From the IMG/VR virus record IMGVR_UViG_3300027771_000036, positions 1-40,167 of that record: 40,167 bases of DNA. One strand, written 5' to 3'. Under the pieces are notes generated by a model. It was not told where the DNA came from. It ran no database searches and saw only the letters and a program-made list of their open reading frames with translations. The stretch is from a virus. Each line of letters opens with the position of its first letter. Within the stretch, counting starts at the first letter, position 1. This document shows positions 1 through 8,602 of this stretch, in pieces. The translations under genes and the position numbers were made by a program.

Positions 1-617
1 ACACGCTCTGTATTAGATAAATGTTTACCGGATACTATGTCGTTTTGTATACTTTGAAGCCTAGGTGCGTATAGGTTATCTGCATACTTATCAAGACCTA
101 GTTTACGTTCTTCTGGCGTAGTACCACGAAGTTCGGCAGCAGCTCTAGACATTGCTTTTTTACGTTCAGCAACTCTGTTTTCCACTGCCGATTTAGACAG
201 CGGAGTTGCTTCCAAGTGCTTACGGAATAGCTTGGTATCGTAAGAGCCACTGTCAATACCAGCAAGTAACTCACCACGCTCATCCATAATAGCTTTCTGG
301 CCATTAAGAAGGTACTTAGAAGACTCGGCGTTTAAATCATTAATGCTATACTTGTGGTTTTTTATTTCCCCACTCATAGCGTACTTGTTAAAGTTTACGT
401 TAGCTGCTCGTTTATTCTCAGCGTTATCAAATGTAGTCTGTGAACGTAGTTCCTGCTTAAGTCTAAGAGCTTGTGCATCGGCTTGTATTTTAGCCTGAGT
501 TTCCCTATCTACTTGTTGACCGTACATATTAGATAGGTTGTTTAAAGATGCTGTAATACCTTCGGTAGGGTCTACTAAAGTGCCTACTGCTGTTTGTTTA
601 CCGCCATATCCAGCCAT
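1..617 (-). CDS. Helical virion protein, C-terminus outside window (partial)
   Basis: The frame is open from an ATG at 615-617 to the left edge, giving at least 205 residues without a stop. The protein starts MAGYGGKQTAVGTLVDPTEG and continues as a charged, Gln/Ala/Lys-rich sequence without membrane segments, so it is probably largely alpha-helical. The ATG lies 2 nt after the stop of the preceding gene (620-1096), so translation is probably coupled. I do not recognise a family. Its place at the end of the internal-virion gene run suggests a structural or ejection protein, which is inference from position. The true end lies outside the window. Confidence 0.85.
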   Translation of the reverse strand, partial: MAGYGGKQTAVGTLVDPTEGITASLNNLSNMYGQQVDRETQAKIQADAQALRLKQELRSQTTFDNAENKRAANVNFNKYAMSGEIKNHKYSINDLNAESSKYLLNGQKAIMDERGELLAGIDSGSYDTKLFRKHLEATPLSKSAVENRVAERKKAMSRAAAELRGTTPEERKLGLDKYADNLYAPRLQSIQNDIVSGKHLSNTER

Positions 618-619
618 AA

Positions 620-1096
620 TTACGCCATCCCAGTTTGAGCTTTAATAGGTTTAGTAGCACCACCTAAGTTAGCTATCGTTGAAGCTTTAAAAGCATTATC
701 TGTAGCTTGCTGTGCTATGTTTTGCTTAAGACCTGCTGTCTGTGCTTTCATATGCTTTTTCTTGTCACTATACCCTAAAAGTTGCATAGCAAGACCGCCT
801 AGTTGAGCGTATCCTTGAAGAGATTCACCATCTACACCAAACCCCCAATCGCTGCTTTCAGGGTTTTCAGTGCCAACAACAGAAAGACTGCTGGGGGACG
901 TAGATTTAAACTCTTCTGAAACAAACCCACCTGTAGGATTTCTCCAATCAAAAGCTTTAGTAACAGGTACTGGCGCAGCTGATATTACACTACTAGCTAA
1001 GCCACCAGGTACAGTGTCTTCACCTAACAAACCATCATCTGTAACGGAGCCATTGAAATTTGTTTTATATTCGGTAAGCTTTTTTAAGTCAACCAT
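620..1096 (-). CDS. Small virion-associated protein, unknown family
   Basis: 158 residues. The first half is Gly/Ser/Pro-rich with little predicted structure. The second half (from about residue 85) has a hydrophobic Gly/Leu stretch, then a basic helix with SDKKKHMKAQTAGLKQNI and a tail rich in Ala and Gln. It lies 2 nt before the next gene and downstream of the large membrane-spanning virion protein. This pattern is common in small internal head proteins encoded beside ejection proteins, but I recognise no domain. The function is inferred only from position. Confidence 0.75.
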   Translation of the reverse strand: MVDLKKLTEYKTNFNGSVTDDGLLGEDTVPGGLASSVISAAPVPVTKAFDWRNPTGGFVSEEFKSTSPSSLSVVGTENPESSDWGFGVDGESLQGYAQLGGLAMQLLGYSDKKKHMKAQTAGLKQNIAQQATDNAFKASTIANLGGATKPIKAQTGMA

Positions 1097-1155
1097 GTCA
1101 GATTCCTTATTTACTAAAGTTTGTTGTAACTATTGTAGTTATTGTGATTATTATA

Positions 1156-3048
1156 CTACACGAACCTCATGCCTTCAAACATAGGGTCAGTGTACTCTGC
1201 TTTTCTGAGTGCTTGTAAAGTTGTTTTCTGACTACTTCCAGTATGGTGTGTACCTCCGCTAGGCTCATAAGGTAAGTCATAAGTACCTGCGAATATTGAG
1301 TTATCTACTGTGTATGGGTTGGCATAAGTATTCATGTAACCCTTCATAACATCAGTTTCCATAGCTCCTTCTTCAGCTAATTTATCATACTCGGCCTGAA
1401 GGTCTTTATTCTTGCTTGCTATAGTATCTAATTTTTTAAGTTGTACATTAGCGTATACACCAGCTATTTTATTTATAGTCTGTATCGTGTCTGTATTTAA
1501 TTTACCATCCATAGCATCAGCTATTATTTCCCCTATAGGGCCAAATACGCCAAGAACTAAATCAAAAATATACTCTGATATATATTGCTCTACATAATGC
1601 TCTATAGCAGCTTCTACACCTTTAGTAGCAAAATTAGTAACTATAATGGCAATAGCTGCAATTGTTACTAATGGCTCTATAGCTCCACTTACCCAAGCAA
1701 AAGCCATAGCCCAATCAGTTGCGCCCATAGCACTTAAAGCTAATGTAACTAATGATACAACTAATGCACCTACCATGATAGCAAATGCAGCAGCCATAAG
1801 TTGTGATGAGAATAGTTGACCACCTGGAACAAACGCGAGTATTACAGCTATTATAAATACAACAAAGGCCAATGCTTTTTTGTACCATTTTACTTTTTTC
1901 TTGCGATACCCAGTGTCTAACAGGCTGAATATGTAAGTGTTTAAATCTACATGTGTCGTACCAAAAGAACTTGGATTATCTATAACAGCTGCTCTCAAAT
2001 ACCAGCTATTACCACTCTTAAGCCAGTAACTATCATATATGCTGACATCTGGTGATGAGTATTCCCATTCAATGTATTCTCTAGTTACTATGTTCTCATA
2101 GCCAGATTCTGGAGAATCCTCATAGAAAGTAGCTCTTTTTGTATCACTTTGTGTTACATGTTCATTACTGTAGTTTACACCTTTAGTCACGGCATCATTA
2201 AAGTTGAAAAAACTTCTTATACTTTTAGGGAACTGTTTAGTATCCATATCATCAAGTATACGAATTACTACAGCATCAGTTTCGGTAAATGCATGATAAG
2301 GTATCTCTATTGTAACAACTGCTGTACTGTTAATAACTCCATTACTAAATACGGCATCACCTCCTGATAAACCTACTTCAACATCCTTTACTGTGCACGC
2401 AATACCTACATCTCTTAGTGCATACCTAGAAATAACAGCTAACCAAGGGTCATCGGGAGATAAATCATCCTCATCAGGAGTCTCAACTTTAGTGGTAGGG
2501 TCAATAAGTGGTCCTTTATTTATTACCCCTACACCTTCCTGAGTTATCCTATTAGTCAGCCACAAGGACTCAAAATTGTCTATAACAGATTGAGCTACTA
2601 CTTCTTTAGGTGCTGACCAGTTAACTACTGGTACTCCTCTTTGCCCATCAAACCTATCACCTACAACAATAGATGTTGTCAGTGTAAGGTTAGAAGGTCT
2701 TGGACCATCATTAGTGTCCCACCACATACTATTTAAGTTATCTACAACGAAACTTGTGTTTATGTCAGGCTCTTCTGGACCATTATTTTTATTTAATGTA
2801 AACCAGGCACTTCGCAATCCTTTACCATCGTAATCCTTAACATCATCCCACACCCCTAAAAACCTGAACAATTCTTCAGCGTTAGCAGGGCTGTTGGCTT
2901 TAGTGTGGTACACACGGTTAAGGTTTAGTACTTCTACACCATCAACTGTTGTTGTACCCCACAACCTCTTAAGCTTACGGTTAGCACCAGTTTTTGCTAT
3001 AAACGTATCTACTACTTGTTTGCCTCTATCAGGTTGTGGTCTTTTGAT
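1156..3048 (-). CDS. Large internal virion protein with three hydrophobic segments
   Basis: 602 residues if started at the TTG at 2962-2964, or 630 if started at 3048. The frame stays open upstream of the TTG to a stop at 3052-3054, and the added 28 residues read like normal protein. The TTG has no well-spaced SD, whereas an ATC at 3046-3048 has AAGGAAG 6 nt upstream. I therefore place the start there, although ATC is a rare start codon. The first 340 residues or so are soluble and beta-rich. Three long hydrophobic segments follow (near residues 365-460, counted from the TTG), then a helical tail. By position and architecture it may belong to the DNA-ejection machinery, inserting into the host membrane. 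That is inference; no family was recognised. Confidence 0.75.
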   Translation of the reverse strand: MKRPQPDRGKQVVDTFIAKTGANRKLKRLWGTTTVDGVEVLNLNRVYHTKANSPANAEELFRFLGVWDDVKDYDGKGLRSAWFTLNKNNGPEEPDINTSFVVDNLNSMWWDTNDGPRPSNLTLTTSIVVGDRFDGQRGVPVVNWSAPKEVVAQSVIDNFESLWLTNRITQEGVGVINKGPLIDPTTKVETPDEDDLSPDDPWLAVISRYALRDVGIACTVKDVEVGLSGGDAVFSNGVINSTAVVTIEIPYHAFTETDAVVIRILDDMDTKQFPKSIRSFFNFNDAVTKGVNYSNEHVTQSDTKRATFYEDSPESGYENIVTREYIEWEYSSPDVSIYDSYWLKSGNSWYLRAAVIDNPSSFGTTHVDLNTYIFSLLDTGYRKKKVKWYKKALAFVVFIIAVILAFVPGGQLFSSQLMAAAFAIMVGALVVSLVTLALSAMGATDWAMAFAWVSGAIEPLVTIAAIAIIVTNFATKGVEAAIEHYVEQYISEYIFDLVLGVFGPIGEIIADAMDGKLNTDTIQTINKIAGVYANVQLKKLDTIASKNKDLQAEYDKLAEEGAMETDVMKGYMNTYANPYTVDNSIFAGTYDLPYEPSGGTHHTGSSQKTTLQALRKAEYTDPMFEGMRFV

Positions 3049-3092
3049 AGGTTACTTCCTTATCTATTGTAGTTGGTGAGGTTTTCACTTAC

Positions 3093-3992
3093 CTAAGCGT
3101 CCGGCACTGTAAACGGAGTAGGTATAGCTTCAGTAGCAGTACCACTAGCAGCATTCAAGTTTTCTGCACAGTTTTTTACCGTGTACAGTAAATCTCTTTC
3201 AGGAGAGTCGGTAGCAAAGCTAAATACTCCTGAAGCTATTACAGTACCTAACATTGATGCAGAACCTGTAAGTGCGTTAGCCCAAGCGTTATACGTATAT
3301 CCTTTACCCTGCTCTACAGCAATTTCTTGTTGGGTATCACTAAGAGTTGTGTACGCCCCATGAGTAGCTGTAACTCCTGTAATACCTGTAGCACCTTGTG
3401 TAAACGTGTATGAGCCATAATTTACATATGTATCAGCAACAACTTTATGTATAGCTGCTTTTGATTCATTAATTTTAGATGTTAGTAAGTTTTCTTCTAT
3501 AGCTGCATTGGTAGTTTGCTGTGTAACTAGCAACATATCATTCCAAACTTTACCTGTATCATTAAGAGCTAGTAATGTATCAGTAGCCACATCGAATGTA
3601 CCACTACCGAACATGCGATGAGATTCAATCTTAGCTAACCTAGTTTGCCATTTTACCTCATCTGCTTGTGCAGTCTTTAGCAGTAACTCTTGTTCTAATA
3701 TAAGTAACTGTTGGTCTAATTCTAACTTCTTTAGGGCTAATTCTTTCTCATACTTAGCCCAATCCAAAGCACCATTCATAGCAGCACTAGTGATACCATT
3801 TACAGCACCACCAATAATACTACTTATGATTTCAGATTTTTTAGCGTCATCTAATGAACCATCAGCTACTAATTCAATAACTGTTTCTTTTGCTCTTATG
3901 TACACAGAATCCCCATTAAGGGACTGCTTAACTAAGGCGGAATACTTATCAAGTATATCTAAAGGTATGCTAACTGTACTTGTATTAGCCAT
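3093..3992 (-). CDS. Coiled-coil virion structural protein
   Basis: 299 residues starting MANTSTVSIPLDILDKYSAL. GGAG lies 7 nt upstream of the ATG, and the start is 2 nt from the stop of the preceding 439-aa gene, so expression is probably coupled. A Gly/Ala-rich helix (about residues 60-80) leads into a strongly heptad-like segment rich in Leu, Glu and Lys (about 80-125, with LDQQLLILEQELLLKTAQ). The second half is Thr/Ala/Gly-rich. No catalytic motif is visible. It is probably an internal or tail-tip structural component; the exact role is unknown. Confidence 0.8.
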   Translation of the reverse strand: MANTSTVSIPLDILDKYSALVKQSLNGDSVYIRAKETVIELVADGSLDDAKKSEIISSIIGGAVNGITSAAMNGALDWAKYEKELALKKLELDQQLLILEQELLLKTAQADEVKWQTRLAKIESHRMFGSGTFDVATDTLLALNDTGKVWNDMLLVTQQTTNAAIEENLLTSKINESKAAIHKVVADTYVNYGSYTFTQGATGITGVTATHGAYTTLSDTQQEIAVEQGKGYTYNAWANALTGSASMLGTVIASGVFSFATDSPERDLLYTVKNCAENLNAASGTATEAIPTPFTVPDA

Positions 3993-3994
3993 TA

Positions 3995-5314
3995 TTATGC
4001 TCCGGTGTAATTAGGTAGGTACTTGAATGCTGGGTCTGCATCTCGAGATGTTTCAGACTGCTTCATAACATTATCAAGGCCAAGTTTAGCAGCCTGTTTA
4101 TCTTTTAACACTCTCTCAGTGTACATACTTGCACGCTGTTCAGTACTTGTAACTAGTGCATCATCTAACTGAGTATTAGCTCGTACAGTGGAATCTACTG
4201 TTTCTACTAGCTGAGCAGTCTTTATTTCTTCTTCAGTACCCAGGATTATTTGTTGTAAGTCAGAGGTTTCTTTTTCTTCATCAAGCAGTACACGCTGTTT
4301 AGTGCCAGTAGCTTCTGCTTCGGACATTTGACGTTCTTTTACATCAACACCTTTTTTGATATCTAAAATTTGGTTAGCTATTACGCCGTCTACCCCGTTG
4401 TTTAGTGCTTCCGACTCAATCTGCTCTTGTTTAAGAAGAACATTCTTAGAAGACTCTGCAGTGGCTATTGAAGTTTTAGTTATTACATCTAAGTTCTGTG
4501 ATGTTTTAAGGGTTGTACCAGCTACAATATCAAGCAACTGCTTATCCAGTATCCCATCTAGTGTATTCTGCTTATCTTCTGACTCAGTTTTCTCTATGGT
4601 AAGTTTAACGTTCTCTATTGAGTTCAAAACTTCTTGTTCAGCATTAAGTACATTCTGTTCTTTAACAAGAACATCTTGGGAACCTATAGCTATCTGTGTG
4701 TCTTTAAGTAACCTATCTTTAATACCATTCAGTACTAGTTCTGATTCCTGACTCTGAAGTAAGTCAACCTGCTCCTGTATTTGTAGAAGCTTCTCAGGGT
4801 TCATAGAAGTAGCTTCAAATTGCTTAAGCTCTTCTTCTGTATCTAGCAACGTTTGCTGCTTAATATTGGTAGTGTGTTGGTCAACTTGTAAGGTAGTATT
4901 CTCATAAGACTTTATAAGTAAATCTTCAGCTAATATAAGCTGTTGAGCATCTGAAGTTTCTTTTTGCTCATCAAGAAGTATACGATTCTTAGCACCGGTA
5001 GCTTCTTTCTCAACCATATCACGTTCAGAAACATCAACCTGTTTGATAATCTGAAGACGCTGTTCTGCTTTTACAAGATTATCAGCTAATACACCAGCTA
5101 CTTGAGCCTCTGTAAGCTCATCTTGCATGTGGAATTGTATACTTTGTGCAAGTGCTGCTTGCATGCTTCCAAGGTATACAGTGGCGTAGTCAGTGCCTGT
5201 AATTCTGTTGTTTAAATACTGTGTTTCTATTTGACCGTTAATGCTGTCCATCAACTTATCGAAAACGCCAGTACCTCCAGTGTTAGTTACGTCATCTATA
5301 TTAATGTCAGCCAT
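3995..5314 (-). CDS. Long coiled-coil virion protein with internal repeats
   Basis: 439 residues, with AAGGA about 6 nt before the ATG. Almost the whole protein after residue 60 is a Glu/Gln/Leu/Ile-rich coiled coil. It contains an internal duplication: a segment near residue 95 (VSERDMVEKEATGAKNRILL, then DEQKETSDAQQLIL) recurs near residue 320 (VKERQMSEAEATGTKQRVLL, then DEEKETSDLQQIIL). The N-terminus MADINIDDVTNTGGTGVFD is copied in a separate 30-codon ORF just upstream (5393-5485). It is probably an elongated internal or tail component of the virion. No enzymatic motif is seen. Confidence 0.8.
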   Translation of the reverse strand: MADINIDDVTNTGGTGVFDKLMDSINGQIETQYLNNRITGTDYATVYLGSMQAALAQSIQFHMQDELTEAQVAGVLADNLVKAEQRLQIIKQVDVSERDMVEKEATGAKNRILLDEQKETSDAQQLILAEDLLIKSYENTTLQVDQHTTNIKQQTLLDTEEELKQFEATSMNPEKLLQIQEQVDLLQSQESELVLNGIKDRLLKDTQIAIGSQDVLVKEQNVLNAEQEVLNSIENVKLTIEKTESEDKQNTLDGILDKQLLDIVAGTTLKTSQNLDVITKTSIATAESSKNVLLKQEQIESEALNNGVDGVIANQILDIKKGVDVKERQMSEAEATGTKQRVLLDEEKETSDLQQIILGTEEEIKTAQLVETVDSTVRANTQLDDALVTSTEQRASMYTERVLKDKQAAKLGLDNVMKQSETSRDADPAFKYLPNYTGA

Positions 5315-5392
5315 AGTTATTCCTTAAATGTTATAAAATTCTAATTTGTTTGCTATACTGCACTACTAAAAGCTGCGCTACAAGACGCTAGC

Positions 5393-5485
5393 CTACTCAA
5401 TGTGTTTATTGATACTCTCCATAAGGACATCGAATGTACCTGTGTTACTGCCATTTGTTACGTTTTCTATATTAATATCAATCAT
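5393..5485 (-). CDS. 30-residue mini-paralogue of the next gene's N-terminus
   Basis: This short ORF translates as MIDINIENVTNGSNTGTFDV followed by LMESINKHIE and a stop. It aligns almost end to end with the first 30 residues of the 439-aa virion protein that follows (MADINIDDVTNTGGTGVFDK, LMDSINGQIE), then stops. It has its own SD (AAAGG about 8 nt before the ATG). It may be a functional small protein, for instance a competitor for a binding site of the long protein, or the remnant of a tandem duplication. Intact frame, conservative substitutions and a retained SD favour expression. Confidence 0.55.
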   Translation of the reverse strand: MIDINIENVTNGSNTGTFDVLMESINKHIE

Positions 5486-5563
5486 TACTGTACCTTTCTT
5501 GTAGGTAATAAACTACTATTACGTTATTATATTATACCCAGGTATGAATACAGAAACAAAATT

Positions 5564-5809
5564 ATGTATAAAACTGCAATAGGTATTGCTCTGCTTCTAT
5601 CAGCTTGCTCGTCTACATCCTCTGTACATACTTTAAGTATACATGGTGTAGAAAGTGGAATGATTACATTACTAAAAAGCGGATATAACGTAAATGGTAC
5701 CCGTATATGCATTTACAAGCTTAAAAACACATCTAACATACACATTGATGCACATGATGTAGGTAGTATAAATAACTTTACGTGCCCGAAAGTATTAAGT
5801 ATAAATTAG
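5564..5809 (+). CDS. Small predicted lipoprotein on the opposite strand
   Basis: 81 residues. It starts MYKTAIGIALLLSACSS: Lys at position 3, a short hydrophobic core, then the lipobox L-S-A-C with the Cys at about residue 15, typical of signal peptidase II substrates. The mature part is about 65 residues with two further Cys. The frame extends upstream but lacks a sensible start there. The chosen ATG has no strong SD, which lowers confidence. It is the only likely plus-strand gene in the 36 kb of minus-strand genes and converges on the ThiE-like gene. Phage lipoproteins in such positions often block superinfection (T5 Llp type); that role is inference. Confidence 0.6.
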   Translation: MYKTAIGIALLLSACSSTSSVHTLSIHGVESGMITLLKSGYNVNGTRICIYKLKNTSNIHIDAHDVGSINNFTCPKVLSIN

Positions 5810-5824
5810 TTACCGTGTTGTCTG

Positions 5825-6421
5825 TTATAGGCTTTTAATTTTTTGTAAAGTCTTTTGTATGTCTTTACTTCTGTATATGTCACCAATAATAGCTACTTTA
5901 AATACGCCTTTTTCTTTTACTTCAAAAGCGTTTTCTGCTGTAACACCACCTATAGCCACAATACGTTTTTTAGTGTTCTCTACTACACACTTTAAAGTGT
6001 TAATATTTACAGTACCATCAAAAATGTTTGTGTTAGTGGTAGTTTTAAACATTGGTCCTACACCTAAATAGTCAGCATTCTTATAGTAGTCTGTTCTCAG
6101 TTGATTTATGCTGTTTATTGTGTACCCTATACTGCAGCTACTTGGTAGTACTTCTCTTGCTTCTATTATACAAGTATCAGTGGGGCCTAAATGTACACCG
6201 TCAGCATTAAAAACTAGAGCTGCTTTTACATTATTATTAACTATAAAAGGTACGTTATAGTAACTACACATATGTCTTAGCTTCCGTCCTACGGCGTAGT
6301 AGCCTTCACCTTCCCAACAAAATTGAAAAGTATCTATTCCATTTTTTAGAACTTCTAAGCTTATATCAAATACCTTAAGTCTATGCTCTTTAGTGTAGCT
6401 AGTTAAAAATTCTATATCCAA
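5825..6421 (-). CDS. ThiE/TenI-like thiamine phosphate synthase homologue
   Basis: 198 residues, about the length of bacterial ThiE. Family motifs are clear: FIVNNN (59-64; usual FIVNDR), ADGVHLGPTD (73-82), SIGYT (97-101), ADYLGVGPMFKTTTN (116-130) and VAIGGVTAEN (155-164), in the order of a TIM-barrel ThiE. ThiE joins HMP-PP and a thiazole phosphate to make thiamine phosphate. Several pyrophosphate/Mg residues differ: the QxRxK strand is FQFCWEGEG, the Asp after VN is Asn, and the Lys after TxT is Asn. Catalysis is therefore doubtful; a TenI-like or repurposed role is possible. The TTG start at 6421 overlaps the end of the preceding SAM-binding gene by 10 nt and has AGGTG just upstream, so translation is probably coupled. 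Confidence 0.85.
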   Translation of the reverse strand: MDIEFLTSYTKEHRLKVFDISLEVLKNGIDTFQFCWEGEGYYAVGRKLRHMCSYYNVPFIVNNNVKAALVFNADGVHLGPTDTCIIEAREVLPSSCSIGYTINSINQLRTDYYKNADYLGVGPMFKTTTNTNIFDGTVNINTLKCVVENTKKRIVAIGGVTAENAFEVKEKGVFKVAIIGDIYRSKDIQKTLQKIKSL

Positions 6422-7560
6422 GGTACACCTAGTAAATTCACTTCGACCACGTTTCCATAAGGTTTATTGCTGTAGTAGACAACCTCATCCAAAAAAGGGA
6501 ATCCGGTACCTAACAGTACCTCCAGTTCTTTTGGAGGAAGTGAGTAAGCATTGCTTACTGGTATGTTTTTTTGCAGCAGCTCACCTGTTTTAGACGTTTT
6601 ATCGTGACCTTTATTCAGATATATGGCCTTTACTTTTTTAGTAACTAAATCTAGTTCCTCAGAAAAACACTCATTACTATTAGTTATCCTATAAAAGTCT
6701 GTAATTTTATTATCTTTGTATTTTACAGAGTACCAAATGTTTTCATGTTTCCATGCAACTTGTACAGAATCATACATATTTGTCGATAAGTTAAAAATAC
6801 ACAAATACGGTAGAACATCACAAGTTTTATCATAAGGTAAGTCAAAAGAGTTTTCTTTTACTAGGTCAGATAATTTTTCTATATCTTCAGACAAGAATAC
6901 ATCATATATGTGTTTTTTAATGTTACTGTTTGTAGTGTTTAAAACATCAAATACAGCGTTATTGGCAGGTACATAATCATCACCGTAAAATCGTATATTA
7001 GGGCTTAAATGTGAAAACATGCCTACTTCTACATCGTCACTAAGATTGTAGTGGTCTAAGCATAAGTAGTCATACGTCTTTGTTGCGTTTTCTATACTGT
7101 CATTAACTATTGTGACCTTATTCTTTGGTAACTCTGTATCGAGATAAAGGGCTATAACCTCTTTACTGATTTCATACACTGTTACACTAGTCACGTCTTT
7201 GCTTATGTTTAGTATAGTAGTTACCACACCAAGACCGAGGCCGGACACACACACATCACCTTTTACACCAATAAATTGAGAAGATAAATTTTCTATATCA
7301 CGAATATTGGTGGTCATCCAAACCTTATCTTTTTCCTTTAGTACATAGCTATTATTACTTACACAGATTTCGAAATCGCCAAAAGTACCTGCTTTTAAGC
7401 CTAAAAACATAACTGAGGTAGGGCTTATACTACTATTAGTAGGTATAGTAGGTAGAGTTTCTGTGTCCTGTACCTTTTCTACTTTGCCGACACTTTTATC
7501 ATCTTGCATAAAGCTTATAACTCTTTTCACTTTACCTTCGTTGTTTTTTACAACTAACAT
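6412..7560 (-). CDS. SAM-dependent methyltransferase / spermidine-synthase-like protein
   Basis: 382 residues with AGGAG about 5 nt before the ATG. The middle is a class I SAM-binding Rossmann fold: the glycine motif SGLGLGVVTTIL (about 106-117), the acidic ribose-binding position in VTVYEIS (126-132), and DSIENATKTYDYLCLDHYN (154-172), resembling the D-x-I-x-D strand of spermidine synthases and related enzymes. Residues 50-100 form a preceding beta domain with VLKEKDKVWMTTN. The 180 or so C-terminal residues are unrecognised. It ends inside the start of the ThiE-like gene. The substrate is unknown; a small molecule, nucleotide or virion protein are all possible. Confidence 0.75.
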   Translation of the reverse strand: MLVVKNNEGKVKRVISFMQDDKSVGKVEKVQDTETLPTIPTNSSISPTSVMFLGLKAGTFGDFEICVSNNSYVLKEKDKVWMTTNIRDIENLSSQFIGVKGDVCVSGLGLGVVTTILNISKDVTSVTVYEISKEVIALYLDTELPKNKVTIVNDSIENATKTYDYLCLDHYNLSDDVEVGMFSHLSPNIRFYGDDYVPANNAVFDVLNTTNSNIKKHIYDVFLSEDIEKLSDLVKENSFDLPYDKTCDVLPYLCIFNLSTNMYDSVQVAWKHENIWYSVKYKDNKITDFYRITNSNECFSEELDLVTKKVKAIYLNKGHDKTSKTGELLQKNIPVSNAYSLPPKELEVLLGTGFPFLDEVVYYSNKPYGNVVEVNLLGVPWI

Positions 7561-7571
7561 GACGCTCCTAG

Positions 7572-8582
7572 TTATTGAAATATAGTGTATGGTACACTGA
7601 TACTGGCGTAAAAATCACCAACTATTATACCTCTATTCTGATTAAGCTCAAAATTAGTAGAGGCAAAGACGTGAGCACCAGCAGAATCCCTTCCTACATA
7701 ATAAGAGGATATAGCGTATGTGTCTCTAATAGGCAAAGGTCCGCCTGGTGATTGGGAGGTAGGCTCTATAACCAACCAAGAGTCTTTACCACTAGCTAAT
7801 GTGTTTGTTGTCATTGCTACATCCCTATCAAAAAATACACCATTAGCAGGTGCTACCTGGAAATAACTACTATAATTTAGTTGCCCTGAGCTTGAATAAA
7901 CCTTCAATCCATAACCACTAGAAATATCAGCTACTGCATCTGCACGTCTGAATACTCTATATTGCACACTACTAGCTGAAGCAATAAGCTTAGAGTTTGG
8001 GTGTTTGATTGTACCATACCTCAAACGAGCCAGTCTTTCGCTAGGTTTTAACTTTATAGATACAATGTCATCCTCTCGTAACTGTGGGTATGAGTTGTAG
8101 TGATACCACTGACTATTAAAAGAGGTTGCTGCTTGATAAGAATCATAGTACATAGTACCTTCCTCTACCACTACATAAACAGGATACTTACTACTAATAA
8201 TACTCTGGTCTAATCCATTTTTTATATATAGCCCATAACCACTTTCTGCAGGGACTACACGAAAAAACCATATAAACTTTATAGTACCATATTCAGTAGG
8301 AGCTGTCTGAGTACCCCATGCAAACCCATTACGAGTAGTTACTTTTATCCTACTATTACCGTCATCAAAAGATAATGCATACATTGACAAATACTGGTTA
8401 CTCTCGTCGTCTACGCGTAAAAACCCATTAGTACGTGACCAACCTGCTGGATAGGCTACGTAGTAAATAGTATCTACGTTATCTACAAATTGGCAGTTTA
8501 TTGTAGTGGTGCTTATGTAACTGGCAGGAGTTATTACCTCAGCATCATAGCTTCCTGTGTTTAAACTAAGACCATAACTCAT
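7572..8582 (-). CDS. Tail protein with repeated YGL modules
   Basis: 336 residues. It begins MSYGLSLNTGS and has related starts later: SGYGLYIKNGLDQSIISSKY near residue 115 and SGYGLKVYSSSGQLNYSS near residue 223. The YGL-plus-beta-hairpin pattern resembles small phage tail proteins annotated near lambda-J-like fibres (DUF6453-like), a recollection not checked by search. The rest is Tyr/Ser-rich and beta-rich, as in receptor-binding or tail-tip proteins. It follows the 2045-aa fibre gene after a 52-nt gap holding a promoter candidate. A host-recognition accessory role is inferred. Confidence 0.7.
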   Translation of the reverse strand: MSYGLSLNTGSYDAEVITPASYISTTTINCQFVDNVDTIYYVAYPAGWSRTNGFLRVDDESNQYLSMYALSFDDGNSRIKVTTRNGFAWGTQTAPTEYGTIKFIWFFRVVPAESGYGLYIKNGLDQSIISSKYPVYVVVEEGTMYYDSYQAATSFNSQWYHYNSYPQLREDDIVSIKLKPSERLARLRYGTIKHPNSKLIASASSVQYRVFRRADAVADISSGYGLKVYSSSGQLNYSSYFQVAPANGVFFDRDVAMTTNTLASGKDSWLVIEPTSQSPGGPLPIRDTYAISSYYVGRDSAGAHVFASTNFELNQNRGIIVGDFYASISVPYTIFQ

Positions 8583-8602
8583 GATACTAAATCCGATAAG
8601 TG

